From contig NC_077223.1 of assembly GCF_024763615.1 (NCBI RefSeq), positions 98,890,627 to 98,954,626 of the forward strand: a stretch of DNA of 64,000 bases, given 5' to 3'. The position numbers and the translations under genes are program-made. This document shows positions 12,000-22,745 of the stretch, piece after piece. Source of the DNA: Phlebotomus papatasi (lineage: Eukaryota > Arthropoda > Insecta > Diptera > Psychodidae). Every line of letters begins with the position of its first letter. The first letter of the stretch is position 1. The notes under the pieces are model-generated. The model made no database searches and had not been told where the DNA came from. It saw only the letters and a program-made list of their open reading frames with translations.

Positions 12000-13104
12000 T
12001 ACTGAATATTAAGTATAAATATAGTCTTAGAGGAAGTGTTTTCCAGTTCTGTACAGATATGTTTATCAAAACATTTACCGATGTAGAATATTTTCCATTT
12101 GATGTATTTCCTATTATTTTCTAAGTAGATAACATTGATGAGAGACATCATCGTTGGGTTCTTGAAGATAATCTGCATGTCTCTCAATTTGCAACAGACA
12201 ACTGAATTTCATGGTACGATTAAATATGATTACAATCACATAGGAGACGGCTGATGTGTGGGTGGCATAAATTCCAGAATGAACGCTAGAAATTTCCTAC
12301 AAGTGTGACATTAATGTAATGCAGAATGCATCACCCAAGGAGTGTTATTCCCGGGCTAAAACCTCTTCGCGAGCAAAATCCTCTAGAACCTCACGTGTCT
12401 TCCTTTGCCCTCCCCTCCTCCGAGTTGTACAACCAAGAAATTATAGAGCGTCGAAAATTTGCATATAATCAGCGTTGTTGCACAAATGGCATTATTCTTG
12501 TTTTCCTTGCACCTCTTTTTTATCATTTTTCTCCCAATATTATATCTCAAAACCACTAAAAAATTCTACCATGGAGCAATTTTCTCCCAGACTTCCCACC
12601 ATATCTTTTTCCTTAGCTGTTTGCAGCAATTTCATATCATTGCCATATCTCTCGTTCCTTTTTTTTTCATTCTATCTACCCATTCTTAGCTAAGAGGGAA
12701 AATCTTCCCTCTGGCGAAAATGCATAAAAGTCTATTTTTTGTAGCCCATTCTATCAGCATTCTGCACCACTTTCTGCGAGAGCATCTTTCACCAAAAGCC
12801 ATTCTCTTGAACATCAAAAGAGCACATGTTCGAGCACGAAAGCTGGGAAAGACATCGCGGATAGGATTGACAAAATGCTTAGATGGTTTATCACATACTC
12901 TGTGCAGAAATCCATTAGTGAACATTGCTCAGGATTGTGAAATTTTCAGAGAAATTGTTTATTTATTTCATATGTTTCCTAAACTAGTTGTTTGCAAATT
13001 GTTAAAGTTTAAGCATTCAAATTAAATTATTTCATCAACGTTTACCCAAACGTTCACATAAGCTTTCGTATTTAGAGCTACAAACTCAATATTTATAGCA
13101 TTAA
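12000..13104. other. Sequence without recognisable gene
   Basis: 12.3-12.9 kb is less AT-rich and pyrimidine-rich on the plus strand. Several overlapping frames of 70-100 codons occur on both strands, which argues for composition and not coding. No domain was recognised. Confidence 0.5.
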
Positions 13105-13241
13105 GGCGTCTACACATTGGGATCAATTTTCGTCAAAATTGCGTTTTTGACAAAAATTTGACGTTTCCCCCTACAACGCTGCAGGGAATTTCCCTCAAAA
13201 AAGCCATTTTTGACAAAAATTGTTCCCAATGTGTAGAGGCC
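13105..13241. mobile_element. Short MITE with GGCNTCTACACATTGGG ends
   Basis: Left GGCGTCTACACATTGGGA and right TCCCAATGTGTAGAGGCC are inverted repeats. The similarity continues through ATTTTCGTCAAAA / TTTTGACAAAAAT. About 137 bp. Flanks ATTAA and ATTAG could be a slightly decayed short target duplication. Superfamily not determined. Confidence 0.75.
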
Positions 13242-13340
13242 ATTAGAGAATATTATTCGAAAATACAATTTTTGTATAATTGATTATCGAAATTACAACA
13301 AATTTATGATCGTGAATTCTCTTATTTTAAAAATTAAGCA

Positions 13341-14295
13341 TAGGGGAGACTGGGGCACATGTAACCATTTTCGATACATGCGAATTTGAGGTGATTTTCC
13401 AAGGACACCGTGATTTTTTGGAAAATATTTCTTAGCTCATGTTTTACCCTTGGGTATAGGCAATTCGTCGAGGGTAATGCGGATTCTGGAAAACAATTGA
13501 GTTTTCCATAAAAAAAAAATTGTGTCACTGTGCATTTTTCTCTTTTCACAAAATACCTGGGGTAGAAGTAACCACTTTCTGGAGAGGAAGTAAACACCCT
13601 TTTTTCCACACTTGAAATTAACTTTGCACCACTTTCGATTATTTAAATTACTTAAGAGATATATAAAGACTCTATATTTTTCAAAAAATCACTACAATTT
13701 TTACAAAGAATAATTAAAATAGCAAAAAAAACTAAAAGCATGCATATCAAAGACATTTTTCAATGGATTTTCCCCATATTTTGACATCATGTGATTTTTT
13801 ATTGAACACAGCGCCACCAATTTTTTTCGTAATCTATGAATTATAGATATTTCGCATGAAGGTCAATTTCCCGCTCTTTTACCTACTCATTTTGTGAAAT
13901 TGAAATTGCCTGGTTACATCTACCCCAAATGCTGTTTTCTGACCAATTATTAATTCTTTTGAAATAATGAGAATCTCAATTTGTCTAGTAAATGCATAAA
14001 TATAATCCTAAAGATGTAGGAAAGTACTGGTATAGCTACATTTCGATTATTTTACACAGTTTTTAATTTCCAGGTGGAAATCCAAATGACCAAAATAATT
14101 GAAATATCAACATTTTCGGGAAAAATGAGTTTTATTTTTAAAGTATTAGGATTTTATTGACCAATTCATCTGTGGACATACATCCCCATGGTATCTATGA
14201 ATGCTTATGGGTTTTATCCTCTGAAGTCTTAAAATTAAAGAAAAAATCACAGTGTTTACAACTACCCCAGTTTACTACTGCCCCAGTTCCCCCTA
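13341..14295. mobile_element. TA-flanked TIR element with GGGGAGACTGGGGCA ends
   Basis: Left end TAGGGGAGACTGGGGCACAT; right end TGCCCCAGTTCCCCCTA. Secondary internal words CTGGGGTAGAAGTAACC (near 13557) and ACTACCCCAGTTTAC (near 14262) repeat the end motif. About 955 bp. No coding capacity recognised. Its right TA is also the left TA of the next element. Confidence 0.7.
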
Positions 14296-14755
14296 AGGGA
14301 GACTGAGGTAGAAAGTCACAAATTGAAATTTTGAAAATTCAATATCTTCCAAGGTAAAAAAGATAGCGGCTCAAATTTTTTCTATAGATAGCCTCCATAG
14401 GCCTTCTTCAATGTCGTAAGTTTCTTAGAATTCGAACAAGGAATTCAGAAAATAAAAAATATCGAAATTTTTAGACCTATTTTTGAAATATTTTCCTTGC
14501 AGAAGATAACAATTATTACCTACTTATTTTCCAAAATTGATGCACTGGTGAATATTTTCTAAATAATTTGGATTTTTTGAATACGAACACGCTATCTATT
14601 TTGGAATTTTACAAAAGTTCTTTTCTCCAGAAATCGTTTTATTAAAAATGGCCACTTGGGGTAAAAAGTAACAAAAGGTATAGAGATAAAAGTAACAAAA
14701 AAGCGAAGAAATTTCTGATGTCTCACGGCGAAAAGAAACGTCATTATCATGTCTC
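14294..14755 (+). mobile_element. Truncated copy of the 60.1-kb TIR element
   Basis: Starts TAAGGGAGACTGAGGTAGAA and matches 60086-60545 closely (AAGTCACAAAT, AAAGATAGCGGCTCAAATTT, CTTCAATGTCGTAAGTTTC, GATGTCTCACGGCGAAAAG). The homology stops near 14755, so the right half and right TIR are missing. It directly abuts the element 13341-14295. Confidence 0.75.
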
Positions 14756-14788
14756 GCCTTGGAAATTATCATTTTCATGTCTCGCCTT

Positions 14789-14833
14789 GATATAGGAAAT
14801 GTAGTTTAATCTTTAAACCACATTTCCTATATC
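14789..14833. other. Strong hairpin at the truncation point
   Basis: GATATAGGAAATGTAGTTTAA, a 2-3 base loop, then its complement with one mismatch. It is preceded by a duplicated CATGTCTCGCCTTG word at about 14748 and 14776. The hairpin lies next to where the 60.1-kb-type element is cut off and may mark a rearrangement. Confidence 0.65.
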
Positions 14834-15116
14834 AATTTAGTGTCTGCTATATAATGTGTAATAAAAGGCTGAAAATTATGAAACCATTGTCAGACAAGTC
14901 TTGGTAACTAAATGTAAAAGCTATGCTAAAGTTCGAAAACCTTTTGAAACTGTATGAATATTTTCGATTAATAGAAACCATAATATAATCCTTTTATCAC
15001 ATGCTTGAGCTTGTTATTTTAACATAATCTTTCATGATCTTGAAATTCTAATAAGCTTTAAAATTTTATAAATTAAATCTTATTTCGCCACTGATGCTAC
15101 ATGAACTAAGGGAAAG

Positions 15117-15335
15117 TAGGGGAAAGTACTCTCCCTTCGAATGTTCATGCCTTCGAACAATGTGAATTTCTTCTACTTTTCGTAAGAGATTTACACTAAA
15201 TTATCACAGAATTATCAACAATTAATAATAAGCTAATTAATATTTAATAGAAATGTGTTAGTCTCTTAGGAAAACTTAACGTAAATTCACATTATTCGAA
15301 GGCATGAACGTTCGAAGGGAGAGTACTTTCCCCTA
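15117..15335. mobile_element. TTCGAA MITE, copy 1 (219 bp)
   Basis: TAGGGGAAAGTACTCTCCC at the left and its complement GGGAGAGTACTTTCCCCTA at the right, TA on both sides. Inside each end two TTCGAA words lie 16 bp apart. Two further copies lie in tandem at 38097-38541. Confidence 0.88.
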
Positions 15336-16544
15336 CCATTGTTTTACGAAGTAATTTCACTCAATTTACCAAAGACTGTGACTGAGAGAGTGTGGGAAAG
15401 TATAAAAACTCAGGGGTCGAAAGTTAAAAGGAAAAAATGAAAGACCAAAACTGTCCTTCATCAACCGCGTGACGAAGCATTTAATGCAATTTCCTATTCA
15501 GAGTGGCGCATCAAGTACAAGAGCAAATCAAGAAGTGTCTCTGGAATTTTTTAATTTAAGCCATCGTCTGATTTATGCAGAAAAAAAGGACAGAAAAACT
15601 ATGCAAAAATCACCCTTGGAAAAGTATTTTTGCCTCAAGTGTTCTTTCTCCGATTGTCCTCTTCATACCAGACAAATCTCCTGCGAGGGATTTTCTCCAT
15701 CAATTTGATTTTGAAATTCAATTCCATTTTCTCCATTTGATGGGAAATTGGGGTACATTCAAAGCCACTTAGAGTGAATTATTTCTTGGACACACACACA
15801 TTGATCAATGTGACAGAAGAATGAGTGAGATTGAGTAGTTTATGTTCCTTTTCCCTAAGGATGTTCTTTGTATTTTGATGTAAAAATTCATTGACAACGT
15901 TCCTGACATCCTCTTATCATGTTACAGCAATTTACACCATTCCCCATGACCAACAGAGTCACCATAATGGATTCAATTATTATCCACTTAATTTTGATTT
16001 TGCCAAATGATATCCATCCACCAGCCCGAGACGGTAAGGGTATCCTTTTGCAAATAGCACTTGTACAAGAATGTGTCATCTGTCTATCCATTTGTCCGCA
16101 TATGGGTTGGAAAGCGCAAGAGGAAGATATTGAGGACATCCATTATTGCTAACATAATGTCCCTCAAATGTCTTTCTGTACCCCTTCCATGTTATCTCAT
16201 CATTAGACCAAATATGAAATAGCATTCTGCGCCTTCCGGAACCACAAAACACCGTGCCCGGAAGTCATATGGAATGGGATGGATGAATGAGGAATTGATA
16301 CTCGCAATTGCCATTCACATCTAACACTGTCAATTACACGTTATTTGGATCTGATTAAGTGTCTCCTCGGAAAATGTTCCCGAAAGAGAGGGTAATTCTT
16401 TGGAAAATCACTCAAAGGGAATGAGTAATTCGATGATCGAAGCACTATCATGATCTTCGATAGCTGACAGTTTGTGAGCATTACGAAAATGTCTGATTTG
16501 GTAAATTGGGTAAAGTGATTTTATTGCTATGACAAAACAGAAAA
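15336..16544. other. Sequence without recognisable gene
   Basis: Frames of 65-83 codons on both strands around 15.5-16.1 kb have no recognisable domain. A short (AC) run lies at 15790. Confidence 0.5.
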
Positions 16545-16759
16545 TAGGGTAGTGGCATTACTTGTGGTCTGTCCTTACTTATGGCTTCGTCGCAATTTTT
16601 GTCAGAAATTGTCAAAAACCAAAATATGCGATATGTTTATATCATAACACATCAAATATCTTTAATTTTGAGGTTTTTCGAAATTATTTTGTGACATTGT
16701 ATTTTTTTGCGAAGAGGCCATAAGTAACGACAGAGGTGACAAATAATGCCGCCACCCTA
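16545..16759. mobile_element. TA-flanked MITE with ~50-bp TIRs
   Basis: Left TAGGGTAGTGGCATTACTTG, right complementary (ATAATGCCGCCACCCTA). The TIR continues through CTTACTTATGGCTTCG / CGAAGAGGCCATAAGTAAC. Within the left TIR, TTACTTGTGG and TTACTTATGG are 17 bp apart. TA on both sides. Confidence 0.8.
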
Positions 16760-17260
16760 TTAGGAAGTAAGGCTCAGACTTTTTTTATGACACACTTTAT
16801 TACAATCTGTATATGGAAATACAATAAGTAATTAGTTTGACATTGACTACATTTGAATAAAAAACATTGTCTCGAGAAAGTACAAACCCAGTAGCTTACC
16901 TCTCATAAATATAAGTTAAAAGTAAAAAAAATCAGTTGTCAAGATCCAGGATTCTATTTCTTTTTAGCCTACGTTTAGGCTCAGACTAATCTAATTTAGC
17001 TAATCTGAATATAATGAAATAAACCATGTGAGGAAGTCCAAATACGTACGAGTTTGGAACAAAAAATATTTGGATTTCAGTTTGGATTCTTTATAAATTT
17101 AAGGTTTAGCCTTAAGCTTAAATGTTTCTAATTAGCCAACATAATGTGAACGGGGCTCAAGCCACTTCTTTGAAACAAAATAAAGTTATATGTCCGAATA
17201 AAAATTTCGACAACTGCCATGAAAAATTCCCTAAATATCAAAAAACATGAAAAAAGGAAT
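16760..17260. other. AT-rich spacer
   Basis: Nothing recognised. Confidence 0.5.
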
Positions 17261-17504
17261 TAGGGTAAGGGTGCCCAATTTCGGCCAGCTTTATATTTCG
17301 GCAACTTTGAGTGTAATTTCGGACAAGCAATTAAATGAAGTTACAATTAATGATTTAATCTTCGAATAGTCAATGAATTTATTTTGCTTTTAAATCTTTA
17401 TTCATTTTAGGATGTATTAACACAAAGACCGTTAAATTTTAGCTATAATTTGAATTTAAATTGTGTTGTAGAAACTCAGTGTGGAAAGAGTCTTACAAAA
17501 CTGT

Positions 17505-17703
17505 GCCAGTCAAAATCCCGAAAACCAAAATCCCGGAAAGGCCAAAATCCCGAAAGCCAAAATTCCGAAAGCCAAAATCCTGAATGTTCACAGAAGATTT
17601 CCCTTGCCTCCAGCAAGCGCGAGTGCAATCTTTTAGGAACACTTTTAAGAATTCGGGATTTTGGCGTTCGGGATTTTGGCCTTTGGGATTTTGCATGACA
17701 CAT
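17505..17703. mobile_element. Nested element with CAAAATCCCGAA subterminal repeats
   Basis: The left end has five tandem units of about 15 bp (CAAAATCCCGAAAGC and variants, 17511-17578). The right end has three inverted units (GGGATTTTGGC, 17655-17692). The sister copy at 21.7 kb lacks this ~200 bp, going straight from TTACAAAAAATGTGACAG to TTTCTAGCAGTC, so it is an insertion. Exact TSD uncertain. Confidence 0.7.
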
Positions 17704-18027
17704 ACATGACATATCGCTTGAGTTTCTAGCAGTCTTGTGATTTATGGTGAAGTGCAGAGGGGTTTCCTTCGATGTTTTTCATGAAAATTGATTAGTCTTC
17801 ATTAAAGATTCTTTCTATTTAAGTTAATAGTGAATCATTCTTTAAATTTCGGGTAAAATTTCCCAGCTGGATCATATATTTCGCGTAAAAAGGTAGATAC
17901 TTTGTGTGCGTCTCTCCGGTGAGGTAATGTTGTCTATTCCGACAACATCATTTGCTTTCCTAAATTTCTTATTTATTTTATTTATTTTTCAAATTTCTGA
18001 GTTGTACAATGCCCATAGAAAAAAAAG

Positions 18028-18156
18028 GATCGCGTCTATGAAAAATATGATGTGGAATAGGCCTTGGAAGAGTTCAGGGAGGGCAAACTGCTACGGAAAT
18101 CTGCGCGTAAATTTCGAATGCCAAGGTAAACTCTTCAGATCTTCAGGACAAATTAA
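18028..18156 (+). pseudogene. Degraded pogo-type transposase N-terminal HTH
   Basis: In the frame starting GAT at 18028 the peptide includes YEKYDVE, a stop (TAG 18058), ALEEFREGKLLRKSARKFRM, then PR, a stop (TAA 18127), and TLQIFRTN before TAA at 18154. This fits the psq/CENP-B-type helix-turn-helix at the start of pogo/Tigger transposases, where a first helix with an ALE..R.GK pattern is followed by SxRKxAxxFxxPRSTL. Known of the family: this domain binds the element ends. Seen here: two in-frame stops inside ~40 codons, so it is dead. An alternative open frame over the same DNA (17906-18202) has no family match and is a shadow. Confidence 0.6.
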
Positions 18157-18526
18157 ACGGAAGATCTCAGGGCTTGTGGGTCATATAAACGTATCAGAGT
18201 AAATATTTTTAAACTCGTTCTGTATGGCTTTTTGAAATTTTCTATCCGTTGCTTCACAAAAAGTGGTCACATACAAGGTGGTCGGTATTACACTCAAAGC
18301 GGCCGGAATACTACCCAACGCAATGTCTATATTTTTATTAGTTTTTCAATATTTTAGGAAGTGATTTAAAGAAAACAAAGTTGATAAACTAGTTATCAAG
18401 GTTCTATACAACCCTCCCGAAAAGGAAGTAACAAGACATTTCAAAATTTATTAAAAATATTGCATTTCAAACTTAGGACTTCAGTGCTTATTTGCAACTA
18501 TGCCGAAATTTGGTACACTTACCCCA

Positions 18527-19569
18527 ATCATTAGTATCCTTAAAATCGAAGAGTTTCCAAGAAGTTTCAAAACAATTTCTCAAACTCATTTTAGAGCAAT
18601 TTTATGTATTTTTAAATGAGAAAGCTGTCAAGTAAAATACTGAAAAAAATTTTTTAGGGGAAAAAGCAAAAGTGAGGTGGTTGTTCATCATAGAAACGCA
18701 AATCATGGTTTTTAAACCTCAGACAAAAACTGGGCTGGTGTTCTTGAGAATGTGCCCGCAGATATTTTTGCTTTTTACTGTGCACAGAGTGGCTTCAGCT
18801 AATTACAAAGAGTGTGCAGAGTGTTCTGGCATCGTTATAACAATTTCCTCAAGATATTGTGGTACAATTTTCACCATCATTATAAAGACACTCCTTCATT
18901 ACATTAACCCTCCAAAGTCACCATCATTGACTTGTTCTTCGTTGTCGATAATTTAGCTTTATATCATACCTATTATACCCTCCACAAATGGCCTTTAATT
19001 CTCAATTTTTCCACGACATGCACACACACCCCAAAAATTCAGATGAATGTTCATTTTCGAATAATTAGAAGACGATGGTAGAGTCACAAATAGTAATTAT
19101 CTTAAATTGAAGTGAAGTGTAGGAAGGACATAAACATTCTCATTTTCTATCTGTATGTAAATTTTTACGTAGGAAAATTTTACGCAGAATTTTTTTTTCT
19201 TTTTATATTCTCATCAACTTTGCCTTCAAATCACGCAATTTTCCCATAAATAAGCAAAAAAAAAGAAGATTCCTCGCGTTTTAGGACGAGAAAGTTTAAA
19301 GAAATGCAATTAAATAAAAGGTATTTTGTTAGATATTGATTGCCAATTAGTCACAAAAGGTAATTTTAGATGTAAACTAAATTGTTAACAACACGAACGA
19401 ATATTGAAGAGTGTGACTCTCGAAAAGGATCTGTTGAGTTAACCTTATCATAAATAATGTTCTTTTAGAGGTGATTGAAGTGTTACGTGAGTCACGAGTT
19501 GAAGGAAACCAATATAATTTCTTGAATTTTTTTTCAACAAAATAAAAACGAATGTTTGATTCAAGCTCT
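18527..19569. other. AT-rich sequence without recognisable gene
   Basis: Only random-looking frames. No repeat structure was defined. Confidence 0.5.
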
Positions 19570-19771
19570 TAGGCAAATAAAAGTACAACATTTAAACTAC
19601 TGAACTGAATTGAATTGAACTATATTTTCTGAAATTTTTATTTAAAAATTTTATATATTAAGCCTAGAACCTGATTTTCGCAGACCATTTTGAAAAAAGA
19701 AAACTCACTTCTCGGCGGATAAAGTTTTCTCGTTGTAGATTTCAACTGAAATCCGAAAACTAAATATTACC
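19570..19771 (+). repeat. Solitary left arm of the long-arm fold-back family
   Basis: AAATAAAAGTACAACATTTAAACTA, ATTTTCTGAAATTTTTATT and TTCTCGTTGTAGATTTCAACTG follow the left arm of the element 6124-6729. The pogo-like MITE starting at 19772 begins where this similarity ends. Confidence 0.45.
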
Positions 19772-20122
19772 TAAGGTAAATGTACCAAATTCCGCCCAGC
19801 TTCCAATTCCGGCCACGTTTTTTTCCTCAAATGTCCATGAATTTTTAGTTTTTGCATACTCTAGAGATTATACAATGCAAAAAATAACAAAAAATAGCGC
19901 TTCGACGAGCAGGACGATCTGAAAAAGCATTGGAAGAATTCCAGAAGGGCAAGGAACTATGAAGGTGGTTGAAATAATCCACAAATGCTATGTCTACATT
20001 TTTATTCATTTTAAAATGTATTATGAATGATTTTTAGAGAAAATAAAGATGATAAACTGTCTACAAAGTTCCAAGTAACACTCCTTAAGAAGAAGTTATA
20101 AAAAATCAATTTGAATTAAAAC

Positions 20123-20552
20123 TAGGGTAAGTGTGCCAAATTTCGGCATAGTTGCATGTAAGCTTCAATGTCTCAAGTTTGAAATGTAATACTTTAAATA
20201 CAAATCGATTTTTTTATTCTTTCTTCTGAAAGAGTGTTGCTTGGAGCCTTGTAAAAAGTTTACCGTCTTTATTTACTCTAAAATTATTCTTAATACATTT
20301 TAAAATGAATAAAAATATAGACGTAGCTTTGGTACCCTATTTCGGCCACCTTTATTCTCATAGCTCCTTGCCCTTCAGGAATTCTTCCAATATCTTTTTC
20401 ACGTCATCTCGTTTGTCGAAGCTACATTTTTTGTTATTCTTTTGCATTGTATAATCTCTAGAGTACGTACAGTCTAAAAGTTCATGGAAATTCGAGGAAC
20501 TAAAAAGGTGGCCGAAATTGCAAGCTGGCCGGAATTTGGCACACTTACACTA
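20123..20552 (-). mobile_element. pogo-derived MITE (inner), inserted into its own family
   Basis: TA-GGGTAAGTGTGCCAAATTT...GGAATTTGGCACACTTACAC-TA. 426 bp between TA duplications. The continuous outer sequence is ...TTAAA-AC-TA-TTACATTTC..., as confirmed by the equivalent positions of the copies at 24793 and in the inner copy itself. It contains the best preserved short frame of the family. Confidence 0.9.
20358..20447 (-). pseudogene. 29-codon intact remnant of transposase first helix
   Basis: ATG at 20447 to TGA at 20358 reads MQKNNKKCSFDKRDD, then VKKILEEFLKGKEL. It matches the start of the degraded domains at 18028 (DVE*ALEEFREGKLL) and 31677 (YERDAVRNALKGSRKGQG). The copies at 19772, 24793 and 62800 retain the same segment with frameshifts or base changes, and two of them end in the same TGA. 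It is a truncated coding start left after internal deletion of the element. Whether it is ever translated is unknown. Confidence 0.5.
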
Positions 20553-20619
20553 TTACATTTCAAACTTGAGACTTTGACGCTTGCATGCAACTATGCCGAG
20601 ATTTGACACATTTACCCTA

Positions 20620-21491
20620 TTTGCTAATGAATTTGATATTTTTTTAAATGAAATTGTGATCGTAACCCCTTAAACTATCACTGATAATTACACAATTCCA
20701 GACTCCAATAGAAGAAACCTTTTCTTTGGAGGGAAATTTAGCCGTGAGGCTATTCGATAGAATAATGAATATATAATGGGAATAATTGCCCTCCGAGGGT
20801 GAAAATTCATGTGAAAGAGAATGTAGACTGAGTATCTCTTCTCAGTTTTGCAAAATTTCACCACTTTTCATATAAAAGTGAAATTAAACACTCTCCGGGG
20901 AGAAAAAGAATATTCCCATCTCCTTTTATACTTTTACCTTTTTTTCCATTTTTTTTTCTGTATCAACTGTACTTTTCCCCCGTAGTCAGTGAAAATATTA
21001 TTATTTTATTTTCACTCACCAACCGTTGGGGGTGAATTAAAAATTATTGCAATAACGGGGGTGAATTTTTCTTGTATTTTGAGAAAATATTAGCACCACA
21101 AGAAAAAATCTAAAAGAAAAAACCAGAACTGTTTGGAAAAAATCCTCCGCAAAACTGGAAAATGTGCTTCAGGGGATGATGGTAATGAGTGTGGAAAAGA
21201 GGTTTTCGACCGAGATGGTGAGAAACATGGGAAAAATTTATTATATTTAATGAGGTGTTGAGGGACAAGTTTTCATTTCTTTCGTTTTTTTTAGTACCCT
21301 CTGTGTCTCTTCAAACACAACACTACAATCCAAATATTCAGATTTTCTTTTTTCATAGCTCGATTACTAGAGAGAAGGTAATATGTAACTAAGGACTAAG
21401 TGTTGTATAAAAGTGTTGTATTAATTTTTGATTAATAAATAAAAGAAAAAATATGGCAATGTAAAATGAGCACTAAAAAGTCAAATTTATG
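20620..21491. other. AT-rich spacer
   Basis: No gene or repeat recognised. 20.7-21.2 kb is rich in AGAAAA/TTTTCC words. Confidence 0.5.
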
Positions 21492-22210
21492 TAGGGGAAG
21501 TGTGCCAAATTTCGGCCAGCTTCTAATTTCGGCCACTTTGAGTGTAATTTCGGCAATGGAAATTAATTAATTAAAATTATGTATGTTATCTTCGAATAGT
21601 CAATGAATTCATATTGCTTTTAAATATTTATTCATTTTAGGATGTATTGACACAAAAACCGTTAAATTCTAGGTATGATTTGAATTTAAATTGCGTTGTA
21701 AAAACTCAGTGTGGAAAGTCTTACAAAAAATGTGACAGATCGATTGTGTTTCTAGCAGTCTTACGATTTGTGGTGAAGTGCAAAAGGTTTCCCCTCGGTG
21801 TATTTCATGAAAATTTATTAGTTTTCATTAAAGATTGTTTCTGTTTGTGTTAATAGTGAATCAATCTTTAAATTTCGGGTAAAATTTCCCAGCTGGATCC
21901 TGTATTTCGCGTAAAAACGTATTAAACTAAATATTAAACTCGTTCCGCTGAAATTTTCTATCCGTTCCGTCACCAAAGGTGGTCAGAAAAAAGGTGGCCG
22001 GTATTTCACTCAAAGTGGCCGAAATACTACCCAAAGCAATTTCCATATTATTATTAATTTTTCAATATTTTAGAAAGTGATGTAAAGAAAACATAGATGA
22101 TAAACAAGTTTTAAAGGTTCCACACAACCTTCCCGAAAAGGACTTAGGATGCAGACTTAGGACTTTGGTGCCTATATGCAACTATGCCGAAATTTGGCAC
22201 ACTTACCCTA
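21492..22210 (+). mobile_element. pogo-like element, long subfamily, uninterrupted copy
   Basis: TA-GGGGAAGTGTGCCAAATTT at the left and GAAATTTGGCACACTTACCC-TA at the right. 719 bp including TA. The left end has ATTTCGGCC three times (spacing 17 and 21 bp). It is the empty-site reference for the nested element in the 17261 copy. No intact coding region. Confidence 0.87.
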
Positions 22211-22478
22211 GTAAAGCAAAAATTAAAAACAGTGAAATTATCGTGAAAGTTTTGCAAAGGGATAAAGTTTTTCATTGCGCTTGCAACTACCTATCTTTTT
22301 TAAGTAACTTATATAAAAATATATTTAAAAAAAAGCATTTGAGGTCAGTAATTTTGCTTTACAAATGGTCAATCAGATTCTTTTTCTGGTCAAAGTGGTC
22401 AAAGTTAATTTATCAACTGACTAAAATCGAATTTTTACTGACCAAACTGGATTTTTTTATTGGTTAAAATTGATTCTT

Positions 22479-22745
22479 TATGCCTTCGTCACACATTTGA
22501 GATCAGTTAAATTTCATAGAGTCAAAATACACATTCTTTTCTATCTTCAAAGCTTTGTATAAGTCTATTTTATTCTTTCGCACTCTTCTTCTTCTTTTGA
22601 ACATCACACCAAATTAGATTTAGGTTCAATCCAAATTTAAGACCAAAAGAGTAGAATAGACTTATGCAACTTTTTTGAGAAGAATTAGTAGCGAGTTTTA
22701 GTTTTACGAAATTTTCCTAGTCTAAAAGGTGTGCGGGAGCCATTA
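22479..22745. mobile_element. TATGCCTCCGG-family MITE, copy 1
   Basis: TA-TGCCTTCGTCACACATTTG at the left and TAAAAGGTGTGCGGGAGCCAT-TA at the right. About 267 bp, TA on both sides. Inner arms match: ATTCTTTCGCACTCTTCTTC against the complement of AAGAGTAGAATAGACTTATG. Same length and orientation as copy 2. Confidence 0.8.

Larger units (their letters stand above)
17261..18526 (+). mobile_element. pogo-like element, long subfamily, with nested insertion
   Basis: Left end TAGGGTAAGGGTGCCCAATT; right end AAATTTGGTACACTTACCCC. It matches the 719-bp copy at 21492-22210 along its length: ATCTTCGAATAGTCAATGAA, GTTTCTAGCAGTCTT, CCCAGCTGGATC and ACTATGCCGAAATTTGG. It is longer for two reasons: a nested element at 17505-17703, and an interval around 18.0-18.15 kb that carries degraded transposase coding sequence and is absent from the sister copy. 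The right-hand TA has mutated to AA. Confidence 0.78.
19772..20619 (+). mobile_element. pogo-derived MITE (outer), split by a sister copy
   Basis: TA-AGGTAAATGTACCAAATT at the left and GATTTGACACATTTACCC-TA at the right. It is interrupted at 20123-20552 by a second member of the same family in reverse orientation. Without the insert it is about 415 bp. It keeps a frame-shifted trace of the transposase start (FDEQDDLKK, then LEEFQKGKEL and a stop). The other uninterrupted family members show the same continuous sequence across the insertion point. Confidence 0.87.

Noticed and set aside
12326..13025. Cluster of 70-100-codon frames as an exon group
   Set aside because: Frames overlap on both strands and in several phases, none with a domain; a pyrimidine-rich stretch explains the lack of stops.
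15785..15800. (AC)n microsatellite
   Set aside because: Only about four to five units; too short to be meaningful.
17906..18202. 98-codon plus-strand frame as a protein
   Set aside because: A different frame over the same DNA matches the pogo-type HTH; this one is a shadow.
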